Assembly: GCF_029852145.1 (NCBI RefSeq)
Contig: NC_079979.1
Span: 16,565,901-16,629,900, forward strand
Source of the DNA: Microplitis mediator
Lineage: Eukaryota; Arthropoda; Insecta; Hymenoptera; Braconidae
Direction of reading: 5' to 3'
DNA length: 64,000 bases
A program made the position numbers and the translations under genes. Every line of letters starts with the position of its first letter. Within the stretch, counting starts at the first letter, position 1. Below are positions 1 through 11,410 of this stretch, piece by piece. The notes below the pieces were generated by a model, which was not told the origin of the DNA, searched no databases, and worked only from the letters and a program-made list of their open reading frames with translations.

Positions 1-510
1 ATACTACAAAAATCTAAAACCCGAGATTGAAAAATAATATATTCATTGACCTTGACCTGTCAATATCACATTTATTTTCTATAAGTAAGTAAAAAAAAAT
101 TATAATATTTATCAAAAAAAGGGCTTCGTACAAGCAATTTTATAAACTCGTAGAATATTAAAAAAATTACTTACAGTAATTATAAATACCCAGTCGAGCG
201 TAGTTTCTTTAATAAATTTCAACACAATATTCGCCATTTAGTAACTTTTTATTTTGACAGATGTAAACATCAGGTCTGTATAATTTTTTGGGTGCACGCG
301 AAGGTGCTTGAATATAGTAGCGGGAAAAAATAAATTTAATAAATTTATTCCTTTCAATCAGAGCAATAATAGAGTTCTATATATCATTACTTTATTTAAT
401 TTTATTAATAAATAAAAATTTTTTTGATTCAAAGTATTAAATTAAAAAAAAGGTATATATATGTAATCGAATGTGATTACACCTGACTAATTGTCAGACC
501 AGTGACCATA

Positions 511-2273
511 CACTGTAAAATATTACGGTGTAAAAATTAGACCCGGAGGACTTTACACGGTCGTGTAGTGTAAAATATCGGTGTAAAACTTCTCTCGGTG
601 TAAATTTTCCATCCGTGTAATCATAACCCGGTGTAATCTACTTCTTTTACACCGTTCCATGTTACTCGGTGTATTTTTGTTGAGTGATCATATACATTTA
701 TTTCAATTATACATATACATATATACATAGGGGAGGGGGGGGGGGCAAAATGGGTCCCCTAAAATTTTGAAGATGAAAAGTATTTGGGTGGGGAGAGGGG
801 CGAAATAAGCCACTGAGCCAAAAAGGGCCACTGAGGCAAAATGCCCCCCCCCCCCCCATAATTTTGAAGATGAAATGCGTTTGGGTGGGGGGCGGGGCAA
901 AATGGGACATTGAGGCAAAAAGGACCACTGAGGTAAAATGGGCCACTGAGGCAAAATGGGCCCTACAAAATTTTGAAGATGAAATGCGTTTGGGTGGGGG
1001 GCGGGGCAAAATGAGACATTGAGGCAAAATGGTCCCCCAAAAATTATTAACACGAAAAGTGTTTAGAGCGTGGGTAGGGGCAAAATGGAACACTGAGGTA
1101 AAATGAGCCACTGAGGCAAAGTGGTCCCCAAAAAATTATTAACATGAGAAGTATTCGGGGCGTGGGTAGGGGCAAAATGGGTCACTGAGGCAAAATGGTC
1201 CCCCAAAAATTTTTAGCATGAAAATTTTAGGGGCGGGGGGTAAAATGGGCCGGAAGACTTTGAATTATATATATAGGGGAAGAGGAGGGGCAAAATGGGC
1301 CCCTTAGGAAAAAAATTTTCAAATCCTCAGTTTTTTTTTACTTGTTTTACTTTTTTTACTCCATTGCCAAGTATTTGACCTTAATTTGTTCTGTCTATTA
1401 AAAATAAAAAATCGTAAAATGTGGGGCAAATGGGCCCCCCTCAGAAAGTTTTGATAATGTGAGTTTTTCAGCTTGTTTCACTTTTTTTTCTTCGGCTGAG
1501 TTTTCGGTGTTAATTTGCTGTGTCTATCAAAATTAAAAAATCCTGAAAAGTTGGGTAAAACGGGCCCCCAACAAAACTCAATGTATGTTTCTCGCTTGTT
1601 TTATGTTTCGCGCCATAACATATAATGTTTCAAATGAACTGCCCATGCAGTTTTTAAAGCCCGTCAGCACATTTTACCCCCCTTCCCCCAAAACTTTTCA
1701 TGCTAAAATTTTTGGGGGACCATTTTGCCTCAATAGCCCATTTTGCCTCAATAGCCCTTTTTGCCTCAATGTCCATTTTTGCCCATCCCCCCACCCAAAC
1801 ACATTTCGTCTTCAAAATTTTGTAGGGCCCATTTTGCCTCAGTGGCCCATTTTACCTCAGTGGTCCTTTTTGCCTCAATGTCCCATTTTGCCCCGCCCCC
1901 CACCCAAACGCATTTCATCTTCAAAATTATGGGGGGGGCCCATTTTGCCTTAGTGGCCCTTTTTGGCTCAGTGGCTTATTTCGCCCCTCTCCCCACCCAA
2001 ATACTTTTCATCTTCAAAATTTTAGGGGACCCATTTTGCCCCCCCCCCCTCCCCTATGTATATATGTATATGTATAATTGAAATAAATGTATATGATCAC
2101 TCAACAAAAATACACCGAGTAACATGGAACGGTGTAAAAGAAGTAGATTACACCGGGTTATGATTACACGGATGGAAAATTTACACCGAGAGAAGTTTTA
2201 CACCGATATTTTACACTACACGACCGTGTAAAGTCCTCCGGGTCTAATTTTTACACCGTAATATTTTACAGTG
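511..2273. mobile_element. Nested TIR element, CACTGTAAAA family, TA target
   Basis: The element starts CACTGTAAAATATTACGGTG at 511 and ends with the inverse at 2273, flanked by TA on both sides (509-510, 2274-2275). The terminal 150 bases contain repeated GTGTAAA/TTTACAC motifs. The same termini occur at 56664-57315 inside an intron of the exchanger gene, so this is a dispersed family. No transposase frame is present; the interior is a G/C-rich minisatellite. Non-autonomous and transposase-dependent mobility is inference from the TIR and TA structure. Confidence 0.8.
730..2050. repeat. G/C-rich minisatellite core (GGCAAAATGGGCCACTGA-type units)
   Basis: Units of roughly 20 bases with the core GGCAAAATGG and ACTGAGG recur many times between 780 and 1240 and in inverted form between 1720 and 2045. 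They are interspersed with longer modules ending in AAATTTTGAAGATGAAA. Open frames in it are rich in Pro, Phe, Cys and His, repeat the same peptide in every frame and look like by-products of the repeat. I see no gene in it. Poly-G/poly-C runs of up to 14 flank the array. Confidence 0.85.
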
Positions 2274-2546
2274 TATGGTCACTGGTCTGACAATTAGTCA
2301 GGTGTAATCACATTCGATTACATATATATACCTTTTTTTTAATTTAATACTTTGAATCAAAAAAATTTTTATTTATTAATAAAATTAAATAAAGTAATGA
2401 TATATAGAACTCTATTATTGCTCTGATTGAAAGGAATAAATTTATTAAATTTATTTTTTCCCGCTACTATATTCAAGCACCTTCGCGTGCACCCAAAAAA
2501 TTATACAGACCTGATGTTTACATCTGTCAAAATAAAAAGTTACTAA

Positions 2547-2609
2547 ATGGCGAATATTGTGTTGAAATTTATTAAAGAAACTACGCTCGACTGGGTATTT
2601 ATAATTACT
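2547..2609 (+). other. Exon-like ATG frame with splice donor in the right palindrome arm
   Basis: An ATG in good context (AAATGG) opens 21 codons (start MANIVLKFIKE) that run straight into a consensus donor GTAAGT at 2610. The identical sequence lies on the minus strand at 175-237 in the left arm. No downstream exon was identified and the product is not recognised. It may be the first coding exon of a gene captured by the inverted repeat, or a chance frame. Confidence 0.25.
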
Positions 2610-2879
2610 GTAAGTAATTTTTTTAATATTCTACGAGTTTATAAAATTGCTTGTACGAAGCCCTTTTTTTGATAAATATTATAATTTTTTTTTACTTACT
2701 TATAGAAAATAAATGTGATATTGACAGGTCAAGGTCAATGAATATATTATTTTTCAATCTCGGGTTTTAGATTTTTGTAGTATTAGCTAATGATTTTAAA
2801 AAAATATATAAATTTTTTCATGCATTTAAAAATTAACATATGTTGCATTTTATTACTTTAAATAATTTTAATTTAATTT

Positions 2880-3782
2880 TAAAGTTTTGCAGCTCTAGTA
2901 CTTTTTTTAGAGCGGCTGGCGGCCACCAGGCGGCGCCACATTTTTTGGAAAAAAGTGGGGGGCACCCTCGAAGCATGGCCTTAATGATTATTGATTTAAA
3001 AAGTTACGGTGTTAGGCAGCAGCAGCGGGAGTAGTTCGGTGCTCGCCACTAGATCGCGCCCACCATTTGTGGTGTCCCTGGTAAGATACTTATTTCAGAG
3101 TTTTTATATTCGTCAGCTTGAAGCATTCATGGGACAGGTTATCCTCTGAAAATTATTGATTATAGTGGTATCCTGTATTACACTATTATATTATTCTTCT
3201 AAATATGCAGTTATTTAACTGTTATATAAATATTCTGTCATTTTAAAATAATATGCAATTATTATTAATAACACATTCTCTAAAGATTACTCATATATTT
3301 CATTATGACTACTTTATAGACTCTACAGGTAATCAATTTGATTTTATGCTTTCTACTAAACGCGTAACTATCATTACTAAATATTTGATAGTTTCTAATA
3401 ACTAGTTTTGTTGGTGTATTATAAAATATTTAGTTAAAACAACCAAATATATGATTGGCAATGGGCAATCAAATCATTTTCTTGTCATAACTAATATTTG
3501 GTTGTCATACTAATTTTGGGTGTGATTTTTTTAATATTTCTGAATAAACTCGTTAAATTTTTTCGACAGTTTTCAGAAATGATGAGAAGACTGAACTTCT
3601 TTGTAATTTTTATCGGTGGGGCCATCAACCGATGACGAGCGGTGCCAGCCGTATTTCTGGACCGAAGACGCTGCGAGGTACGGTTCAGCTCCGACCTGGG
3701 GACCCAGAGGTGGCTTTTAGGGATCCAACACAGCCCCTGCCGCGCTCCACGTATGAGCTAACGACTATAAGATGCGTCACAA
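2880..3782 (+). other. Two exon-like G/C-richer segments upstream of Pur-alpha
   Basis: A G/C-richer block at about 2900-3080 ends in a donor (CCTG then GTAAGA). A second block, 3577-3782, has a good acceptor (TTTTCAG) and donor (CAA then GTGAGT). In the second block one frame is open throughout, with an ATG at 3632 starting MTSGASRISGPKTLRG. No homology is recognised. Possible readings are alternative 5' non-coding exons of Pur-alpha, a small separate gene, or a long non-coding RNA. Another open frame lies at about 3957-4200 but has no clear link. Confidence 0.3.
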
Positions 3783-4384
3783 GTGAGTAATAATCACAAA
3801 TTACAGATCTGTAGATATAAAATTCAAATTTTATTCATTTATTTTTTCACTTAAAAGATTTTTCAAATTTTTAAATTCTGTGTCACGTAACGACATTATT
3901 TTCTAAGAATTTAAAACCACCCATAATTTGGCGCCAAAAATAACCACAACCAGAATTACAAAGCAGCGACCCCAGCACTCAAACCAGAAACCAGCCGCCG
4001 AGAAAACAAATTCCTCTCCCAGACGATAACGCGCAAAAAACAAAGACCCAGTTACCAAGAAACAAAACGTCAAAGTGAGACAGAAAAACGTCAGAAATGT
4101 ATGTCGGGTTTGCGTGATTGGCTGGATTGTACCGTAGAATTTGCGGATGTCATGTATATGATTGCGTGTGTCGTGACGGGGCCGGGGGTGATAAAAAATT
4201 GGTGAAGGGCAAAGCCTGAGCTAGTGTAGCTCTGGTGTGTAGAGTACAATAACGAGATCGGTGGGACCTGGGACGTGATACGTGCTGGTGTACGGAGAAG
4301 AGAAAGAAGAAAAAGTATATACATATATGTCATGTGTATACTGTATGTGCATGTGATGTACAGTGTGTTAAGTAGTGTGGTGTA

Positions 4385-5029
4385 GTGTTAGCTAACGGGT
4401 GTACTGTGTATAGTAGTAAAGTCGAGCAGACGACAGAACAGAGGAATCGTCAGTTGAGTCGGAGCAGAACGAGCGTGGAGAGAGAGAGCAAGGTGGTGAG
4501 GGTGACGACTTGGTGCCGTGGATGGTCGGCGGGTCGGACGGCCGTGGTGGAGTGTAGCTACGAAAAATTTTAAAAAGTCAGTGGGTTTGGTTTTGTCGTT
4601 TAAATCCTATCCCGTTAATCCAGTAAGTATACGCTGACAAGTCCCACCATCATGGAGTAACTTTTAACTTTTTGTTTAAATAACTTGGTGTTAATTATAA
4701 AACCTTTGTAGAGAAACAAGAAAAGGAGCCAGAGTACACACTTATATATATGTAAAATATAGATACATATATTTATTGGTATATATGTATTATATATATA
4801 CGTATATACAAGATTGACAGAAGTGAGAGAGCGTGATAGAAACGACGAAGAGGGAGAGAATAAAGAGGGAGCGAACTGGGTGTCGAAGTTGGTGAGCGCG
4901 GAGGACAAGTGCCGGGAGCTCTTTCGGAGCTCCTCTTGTGTTGTGACGTTGGTAACGTAGGTGAAGAAAGGCTCAAGAAGAAGACAAGAACCTGCTGCTG
5001 GTGATCGTTGCTACAAACCTGGAACAATC
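4385..5029 (+). promoter_or_regulatory. Probable promoter and 5' untranslated exons of Pur-alpha
   Basis: Base composition rises from AT-rich to mixed between 4385 and 4620. An initiator-like TCAGTT lies at 4450-4455. A consensus donor GTAAGTAT at 4621 would end a non-coding exon. The start codon exon is preceded by a second mixed-composition stretch, about 4810-5029, with a possible acceptor ATACAAG near 4810. This is inferred from sequence character and splice motifs; no TATA box is clear. Confidence 0.4.
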
Positions 5030-8000
5030 ATGTCTGACAGGGAGAGCTTGGACGACCAACCGCAAAGTAAGCAAGAGACACATAGTCCTATTGAGAGATA
5101 GAGATAGATAGCGTAGCCCGTGTCACCAAAATATATAACATACTGCCGACATCTTTTTTGGAGTGCGGACTATCCTTGGTACTAATCGCGGAATATTTTC
5201 TTAAACTTTTTGCTTTTTAATTTTAAAAAACCTTCAGTTTTTTTTCAGACATTTTTATTAAAATGACGTGCGTCGACGGCCGCTCGAAATTGTTTCGTGG
5301 TCCTCGTGGCGTTCTGTCAGACGCCGAAAAAAATTTCTATTTTTCAACGACTCGAGATCCAAGATGGCTGTCGACATCGGCCAAGAGAGCCCTCTCTATC
5401 TTTGGACTCTTGTCCATCTCTTTTTATGCTCCTTTGCACCATTCTGTTCTCTGTATTCTACACATACTTTTTTACTCTTCATCACCCTGGGGTGTTACTC
5501 TTACATGCAATTATTTTCATTATAATTCATCATATTCTATTTAATTTATAGCACACGATATGTATGTGTACATAACGCTATTCAATATCGTTTTATTATA
5601 TATATATATTGTTGTGATGTATGTCGGTGTGTTAAACTGTTTTGTCAAGGTCGTAAATGAGTTTAGCTTCCTTGACGAGTTTACCTCGTACAGGCAACGC
5701 GCTTATGATGTAATCGATTTGATTATATGACTACATACTAAGCCGGACAATTCAACATAACCTTTTTTTTAATATTTAGTATCACAGTTATGGCTTCTCA
5801 GTATTTATCTCTGGGTTTTTAAATATTTTTTACTCCAAAGTTAGCATTCTATTTATCTCGTTAATTAGATTATGTACAGAAAAAAATTACTTGGCGCAAG
5901 AAAAATTTTTAAATATGAAATGAAAAAAAAATTTCTTAGAATTAGAAATAAATTTTTTGTTGCTCCAATAAATTTTTCACGAGTGTGAATGTAGCAGGCA
6001 TGAGAAATTTAAAATTATAAATAAATAATAAAAAAAACTGCACTTATTAATTTTTCAATTTTTCAAATGCGCATTTTTTCAAACTTTTATTTTATAAATT
6101 ATTTACTCCATTTTATTAATAATTTTAAATTTGATCTCTGCTACATTCAAGCTCATAAATTTTCATGAGTGTGATTGTAGCGGACATCAGACAATTTTAA
6201 AATTATAAATCATTAGAGTAAATAATTAATAAAATATAATTTTTAAAAAATGCGCATTTAAAAAATTTAAAAATTAATAAGTGCATTTTAAAAAAAAATT
6301 TTTTTTAAATTATTTACTCTATTTATTTATAATTTTAAATTTGTCTGATGTCTGCTACATTTACACTCATTAAATTTTCAGTTTCAATATGAAACGGAAG
6401 TTTGCCGACATCTGATAATTTTTATTAAAAAAAAAATATTTGAAAAAATTGCACCTATAGTTTTTAAAATTTTCTTCATGTGCATTTTTTTAGATTTTTT
6501 TTTTTAATTCTGGTAAAACAAAAATCCGAAAATTTCCGATTGTCTGTTAACTTCTGGATCACGTTTCAATTCAAAATGATAAAAATTTATTGCCAAGTAA
6601 AAGTTTTCTTGGGTCGACTAAAAGTTTTTACGCCAAAAAATATTTTTTTCCGTGTATTTTTCCATTGCTATCATTCTCAAAAAAATTAAATCGCAGAGAT
6701 TAATTTTTTCTGCATACTCTTATCAAAAAAATATGACGTCCGGAATTGATAAATTAAATGTAAAAAAATTAAACAAATAATTATGAAACGATATTTGTAA
6801 AAATGAGAATGTTCTGATAGTAGACAGATTATCAGTTTAGCTTTAGAGTAATTCATTTAAATTTACACTATTTATTTATTTAAACTTTTTTTAGAGTATG
6901 GAAATTCCGGAGGCATGGATGCTGGAGGAGCTGACTTTGATGCTGGTAAGTAAAATTTTTAAATAGTATCATAATATTCATATGTTATTTTATTGGAGTA
7001 AGAATACGTCAAGGAAAGTAAACTGATAGTGTTATGAAACACGATAATGAATCGTATATCGATTTAAAAGTTTGTAAATATATATGCTAATTAATCAATG
7101 AAGACAATCGCAAGGCTAAGTAGTAATTTATTATTACAAAAGTCGGGTTTGAATAACGCGCCCACTTTGAAACGTCACCAGTGAGCCTGCGCCGAAGTTT
7201 ACGTCAATTTTTATTTATTTTATACGAGTTCTTAAAATAGAAACTCATCATCAGAGAATCATCGCATGTTAACTGCTACGTAAACTCTTCAAGCAGACAA
7301 ATGTAAAAATTAATTCGAAAAATTAATTTTTTACTCCATGCTTTTATTACTGCAATAATTTTTCTGATGGTAAAATTTTAGTTAAACTTTAAGCAGAACA
7401 GGAGAGATGAAGAATACTGATGATGATGATGGACAGAAGAATGTAAAGCAGATAATTAAAAAAAATAATGGAGTACAAGTCGATAGTACCCGTTGGTATG
7501 GAGGAAAATCTCTAGAAGACGTATCCCAGATCGTCAGCTGTCTGCGTGACGTCACAGCATTGGATCAAAAGTGGGGGTGCGGTCACATGGCTCAAACAGT
7601 GGGATGTCACGTGGCCTTACAAGAGGATAGACGACTATGTACATCAAACAGGAGCACATGAAAGCGCATGACGATTCGCGCGCTTGATATGTAATCGGCG
7701 ATTCGCGCGATCTACGCATTCCACAGGGATGACGATGGACTCGATGAATGACCGGTACGTCATCGGCACCATTTAATATTTTTACTACACTCAATACTGA
7801 GTGTGGTTTGTATTATTACACTTTTATCGTATCGTGTCAATAAGAGTCATCAACATTTTAATTATATGTAATATTATATGACTTAAGTCTGGCACACGGC
7901 TACAAAACAACAAGAGAGAGAGAAATACTGTAAGTGTTTTTACCGCAACCCGATGTGTCATCGCTGACTACACGGCCACGCTTCATCACTCACTTCTCGA

Positions 8001-11000
8001 TTAGTACTTACGCTAACGTCTTGGTGACTGTGTCAATTTTTTATTGTAAATTTTGGCCACCGGCATCGAGCGTTTTTATATTTTTTAAATATTCGCTTAA
8101 ATTAGTCCGGGGTTTCATTCATTTTTATGAATTTAACCAGAGCCATATGGAGCTGAGAGATATTAAAAAAATAAATTACATGTCCAATGGCTGGGGAGAC
8201 AATACTATGGATAAGATCCAATATTGGCATCCAGAAGGTTAAGTTTATTGTTAATTTATTAATTAATTAATTTTGTTATGTACATGGATATTTAAAATAA
8301 CGCGGGCGCTGGTACTGCTGCTGCTGTTATTATTGTTATTGTTATTGAATGATTAAGATGCAGTTGAATAGAACAGAATGAGTCGGCAGAATAAAGATGT
8401 TATTGGGTGGAGAAACGTTTGACGGGAGACTCGTGGTCTTGTTGTCGCGTGGTGGCGTCGGCGCATCCGCGATGCAACAAAACTAACAGTGGCGGTTCTT
8501 GGAACCAAGAGAGCTTTCTTCTCTGGGATGCAGTTGTCATTGAGGCAGGTCACGGTGCAGCTAAATCGCGCAGCGCTGTTGGATCAATGCACTCATACGA
8601 TTATTCCTACGGGTGTCAACATTTGTCTCTCTGACACAGTTTTCATTTTTGGTCCATTACTTTTTTGAACTCAAGCAAAATAAATTTTTAAATTTATCCA
8701 GTAAATTTATAGATTAAAAATAGGGCCAGTGTGAAAGTTATGTAACAAAAAATGTCCGAAGTCGGTTGACTGGATAAATATCTTGGGAAGAAGAATAGAA
8801 AGCATGTTTTTGTTTGTCAAGATCAATTGGTTACGATGGTGACCCTGGGAATCCAGACAAGAGGATGTCTGAAGGGTCATTTGAGGATGAACTGCGGAAG
8901 GAAGTGTTCGAAACTTGACACAGATGATGATGATCAGTATGGGAAGAAAGCGAAAAGTGATACTTAATGAGTGTCAGTAAAATAATCACTGAGAAGTTAC
9001 GTATTATCTAAGGATGCTGATGGTGAAACATCTAAAATACGACGAGCAATTGGTTGAAACCAGTATCTAACATTACTTGTGCTACATCATATAAAGATAT
9101 ACAAGATGTTCAAGAGCCGGATATTCCAGGGCGATCTCAGTCCCGTTCCCATTCCTGGCGGCATCCAGCAAACTAGTACGTAGTGCGGTTTATATATTTA
9201 AAGTTTGAGGGTTTTAAATTAGCAAGATGGTGGTCTCAGCAACGAGCCAAAGGATGAAAAGGAAATAGTGGGCCAAAAGAGGGTGGTGCAGAGATCCCGG
9301 AGGGTCATTGACCCCAGGCCGCAGCTGTTATTGATCGTTACCAAGACTAGCAACATTACTCTATTCGCCTTATTGAGATGCCTGTCCTACCCCAACTAAT
9401 CTTTCTAGTCTACTTATTTTATAGGCCACTTTTAATTCCAATAAAAATTTAAAATTTTTTATTTCATTTTAAATAATTCTATTTATTTATTTACTTTATT
9501 TTTTTTGTAGGTCAGCATGGTCAGCAGAGTGAACAAGAACTGGCGACCAAGATGCTTCAAATACAAAGCAAGCGATTCTACCTCGATGTCAAACAAAATA
9601 GACGCGGGAGATTTATCAAAGTTGCAGAGGTAGATAATAAAAAAAAAGCTAATTTATTATTAATTTATTAAATGCATAATATTTTGATGTTTAATTTACC
9701 AAGATCGGAGCAGATGGCAGGCGTAGTCAAATATTTCTAGCCTTAAGTACAGCCTCAGAATTCCGTGATCATCTTTCGACGTTCAGTGATTTTTACGCGT
9801 CGCTAGGTAGGTTTTAATTTGAATAATAATAATAGATAGCTGCAATATAATTTGTTATTCAAATATAATTATGTGAAACAGGTCCACCGAACCCAGAGAA
9901 TGTACCAGAGGATGGAAAACTTAAATCAGAAATGATGGTAAAAGACAATAGGCGGTATTATTTGGATCTTAAGGAAAATTCCCGTGGCCGTTTCCTGCGG
10001 GTGAGTCACACTGTATGTACCAGCACTTGTATACATCATTTTATTTTTTTTTTATTTTTTTATTATCGCCAATTAATATCCGTATACCAAAGAGGGGACA
10101 GACACTTGATTAGTTTAATTATCTACACTATAATTTAATTAGTTTAATTAATTGAGGGCAGCACTAGTGTGACCGCCTGAAAAATGTGATTTTTGGGAAT
10201 TTTTTTAAAGAAAACTACTGCATTGAATGTTGTAATATTTTGAGGATATATTTGTGGGTATATAATAAATACAAGTTAAATTTTGGGACAAAAAAATTGA
10301 AAACTCAGCGAGTTATTCGCAATCTCCCAGCTCCAAAAAAAAGTCCCCCGCTGCAGTGACAGCGACCTTTGCAGTGGAGGAAATAAAAAAAACCAAAAGT
10401 TTATTAAACTAGAAAGTATTGCCCGTGACATGACCCTCGATCGAAAAAAAAATTGAAATTTAACAAAATGGCGGAGTTTTTAAAAAAAGTTTCAAATTTC
10501 GCGCGAAAATTTGATGATTTTTGGCCTGGCAAAATTACATTTTCTATTCGATCGGAAAACTGGAGGTTCGTGGTATGGAGAAACATATAAAAGAAGCTGC
10601 AATAAGAATCAAATATATCGGATGATTTGTCCTCGAGTTATAACTGCAGCAGTTTTGAAAATTTAGTTTTGAGAACCGATGAGCGGCTGCTCTTCAGGCT
10701 GTAACTCAAAAACTATTTGAGATACGCACTTTAAATTTTACTATGTTATTTCTGAAGGCAAAAAAAATGATTTTTTTCAAATTTCACACTAGTGGTGCCC
10801 CTTAAATGTCAATTGTATATAAATATATATTTATTCTCTTTACAAAGGTATCGCAAACGATAACACGAGGCGGTCCAAGAACACAGATAGCTATACCCGC
10901 ACAGGGAATGATTGAATTTCGTGATGCACTAACGGATCTTTTAGAAGAGTTCGGTGTCGACGATGGTGGATTCAAAGGCGATTTACCTGAGGGTCGTTAT

Positions 11001-11410
11001 ATGCGCGTTGACAACAAAAACTTTTATTTCGATATCGGACAAAACAATCGTGGTATTTACATGAGAATTTCCGAGGTAAATTAATTTATTATTCACTTTG
11101 TTTTTGTTTTTTTGTTCGATTATTGTAAATAATAAATTGAATTTCACAAACAATAAATGTGTTGTAGGTCAAGACAAACTTCAGAACGGCCATAACCGTG
11201 CCGGAAAAATCTTGGTCACGGTTTCGTGATATATTTGCGGATTACTGTGAGAAGATGAAAGAAGGCGGTGGAGGTGTCAGCTCCAGTGGAATTGGATCAA
11301 CTAGTTTATCCGATAGCAAGGGCGCTGTAGGATCAGGAGCCCAAGTATCACCAACCTCTACCACTTCGCCTAATCCAAATCCAAATTTAGACTCAAACCT
11401 CATCAAGTGA
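5030..11410 (+). CDS. Pur-alpha: Pur-alpha, purine-rich single-stranded DNA/RNA-binding protein
   Basis: Seven coding exons: 5030-5066, 6895-6945, 9511-9629, 9704-9806, 9882-10000, 10848-11075 and 11168-11410. Together they make 900 nt, 299 residues, with all phases joining. After a short glycine-rich N-terminus come three PUR repeats. The first has [20 protein letters not shown], the second [18 protein letters not shown], the third [20 protein letters not shown]. Each is the beta-sheet/helix unit that binds GGN-rich single strands. The family acts in transcription, replication and mRNA transport in neurons. The C-terminus is Gly/Ser/Pro-rich rather than Gln/Glu-rich. Length is close to other insect Pur-alpha proteins. 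Introns 1 (1.8 kb), 2 (2.6 kb) and 5 (0.85 kb) hold repeats and an inserted element. An AATAAA lies at 11443. Confidence 0.95.
5979..6370. mobile_element. Two tandem MITE copies, GAGTGTGAATGTAGCAGAC family (Pur-alpha intron 1)
   Basis: Copy one is about 5979-6155 and copy two about 6165-6370. Each begins near GAGTGTGA(A/T)TGTAGC and ends with the inverse CTGCTACATT..ACTCAT, with an AT-rich hairpin between. The same termini recur at 21586-21784, 21794-21996, 44952-45138 and 62012-62183, which defines the family. No coding capacity. Confidence 0.75.
6946..9510 (+). other. Pur-alpha intron 2 with G/C-richer islands
   Basis: This 2.6-kb intron has patches of mixed composition (7480-7760, 8400-8640, 8820-9340) that stand out from the AT-rich background. 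Within 8820-9180 short frames such as [17 protein letters not shown] and a Ser/Arg-rich one ending [14 protein letters not shown] are broken by stops. They could be remnants of a retrocopy, alternative exons, or regulatory DNA. No intact gene can be supported. Confidence 0.35.
10155..10801. mobile_element. TIR element in Pur-alpha intron 5
   Basis: The left end reads GGGCAGCACTAGTGTGACC and the right end, read inverted, GGGGCACCACTAGTGTGAA. The pair of imperfect TIRs encloses about 650 bases without a transposase. The insert makes up most of an otherwise short intron. Class unknown. Confidence 0.65.

Larger units (their letters stand above)
1..2783. repeat. Giant inverted repeat (palindrome), left edge outside the window
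   Basis: Positions 1 to about 1060 are repeated in inverted orientation at about 1720 to 2783. Paired positions sum to 2784 over the outer 740 bases or so, with no difference seen in the stretches compared by eye: 1-120 against 2664-2783, the nested element ends at 509-510 and 2274-2275, and the poly-G/poly-C junctions at 734 and 2050. Divergence appears only inside: a run of 14 C at 844-857 faces 8 G plus 3 C near 1931-1941, and the tandem units between 1060 and 1720 do not pair cleanly. The left arm starts at base 1, so the structure may continue outside. It could be a fold-back transposon, a recent inverted duplication, or partly an assembly artefact. The diverged core argues against a plain read-through artefact. 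Confidence 0.9.

Noticed and set aside
703..2081. Four overlapping Pro/Phe/Cys-rich open frames in the palindrome core
   Set aside because: They are frames of the minisatellite on both strands and repeat the same peptide modules; no splice, start or family support.
4091..4908. Frames over the Pur-alpha 5' region on both strands
   Set aside because: Low-complexity or opposite-strand shadows of the probable 5' UTR.
5263..5551. Three overlapping plus-strand frames in Pur-alpha intron 1
   Set aside because: Overlap in three frames, no homology, and lie in a spliced-out intron; the exon phases join without them.
7407..7661. 84-codon frame in Pur-alpha intron 2
   Set aside because: Begins in low-complexity Asp/Lys sequence, has no splice partners in phase with the Pur-alpha exons.
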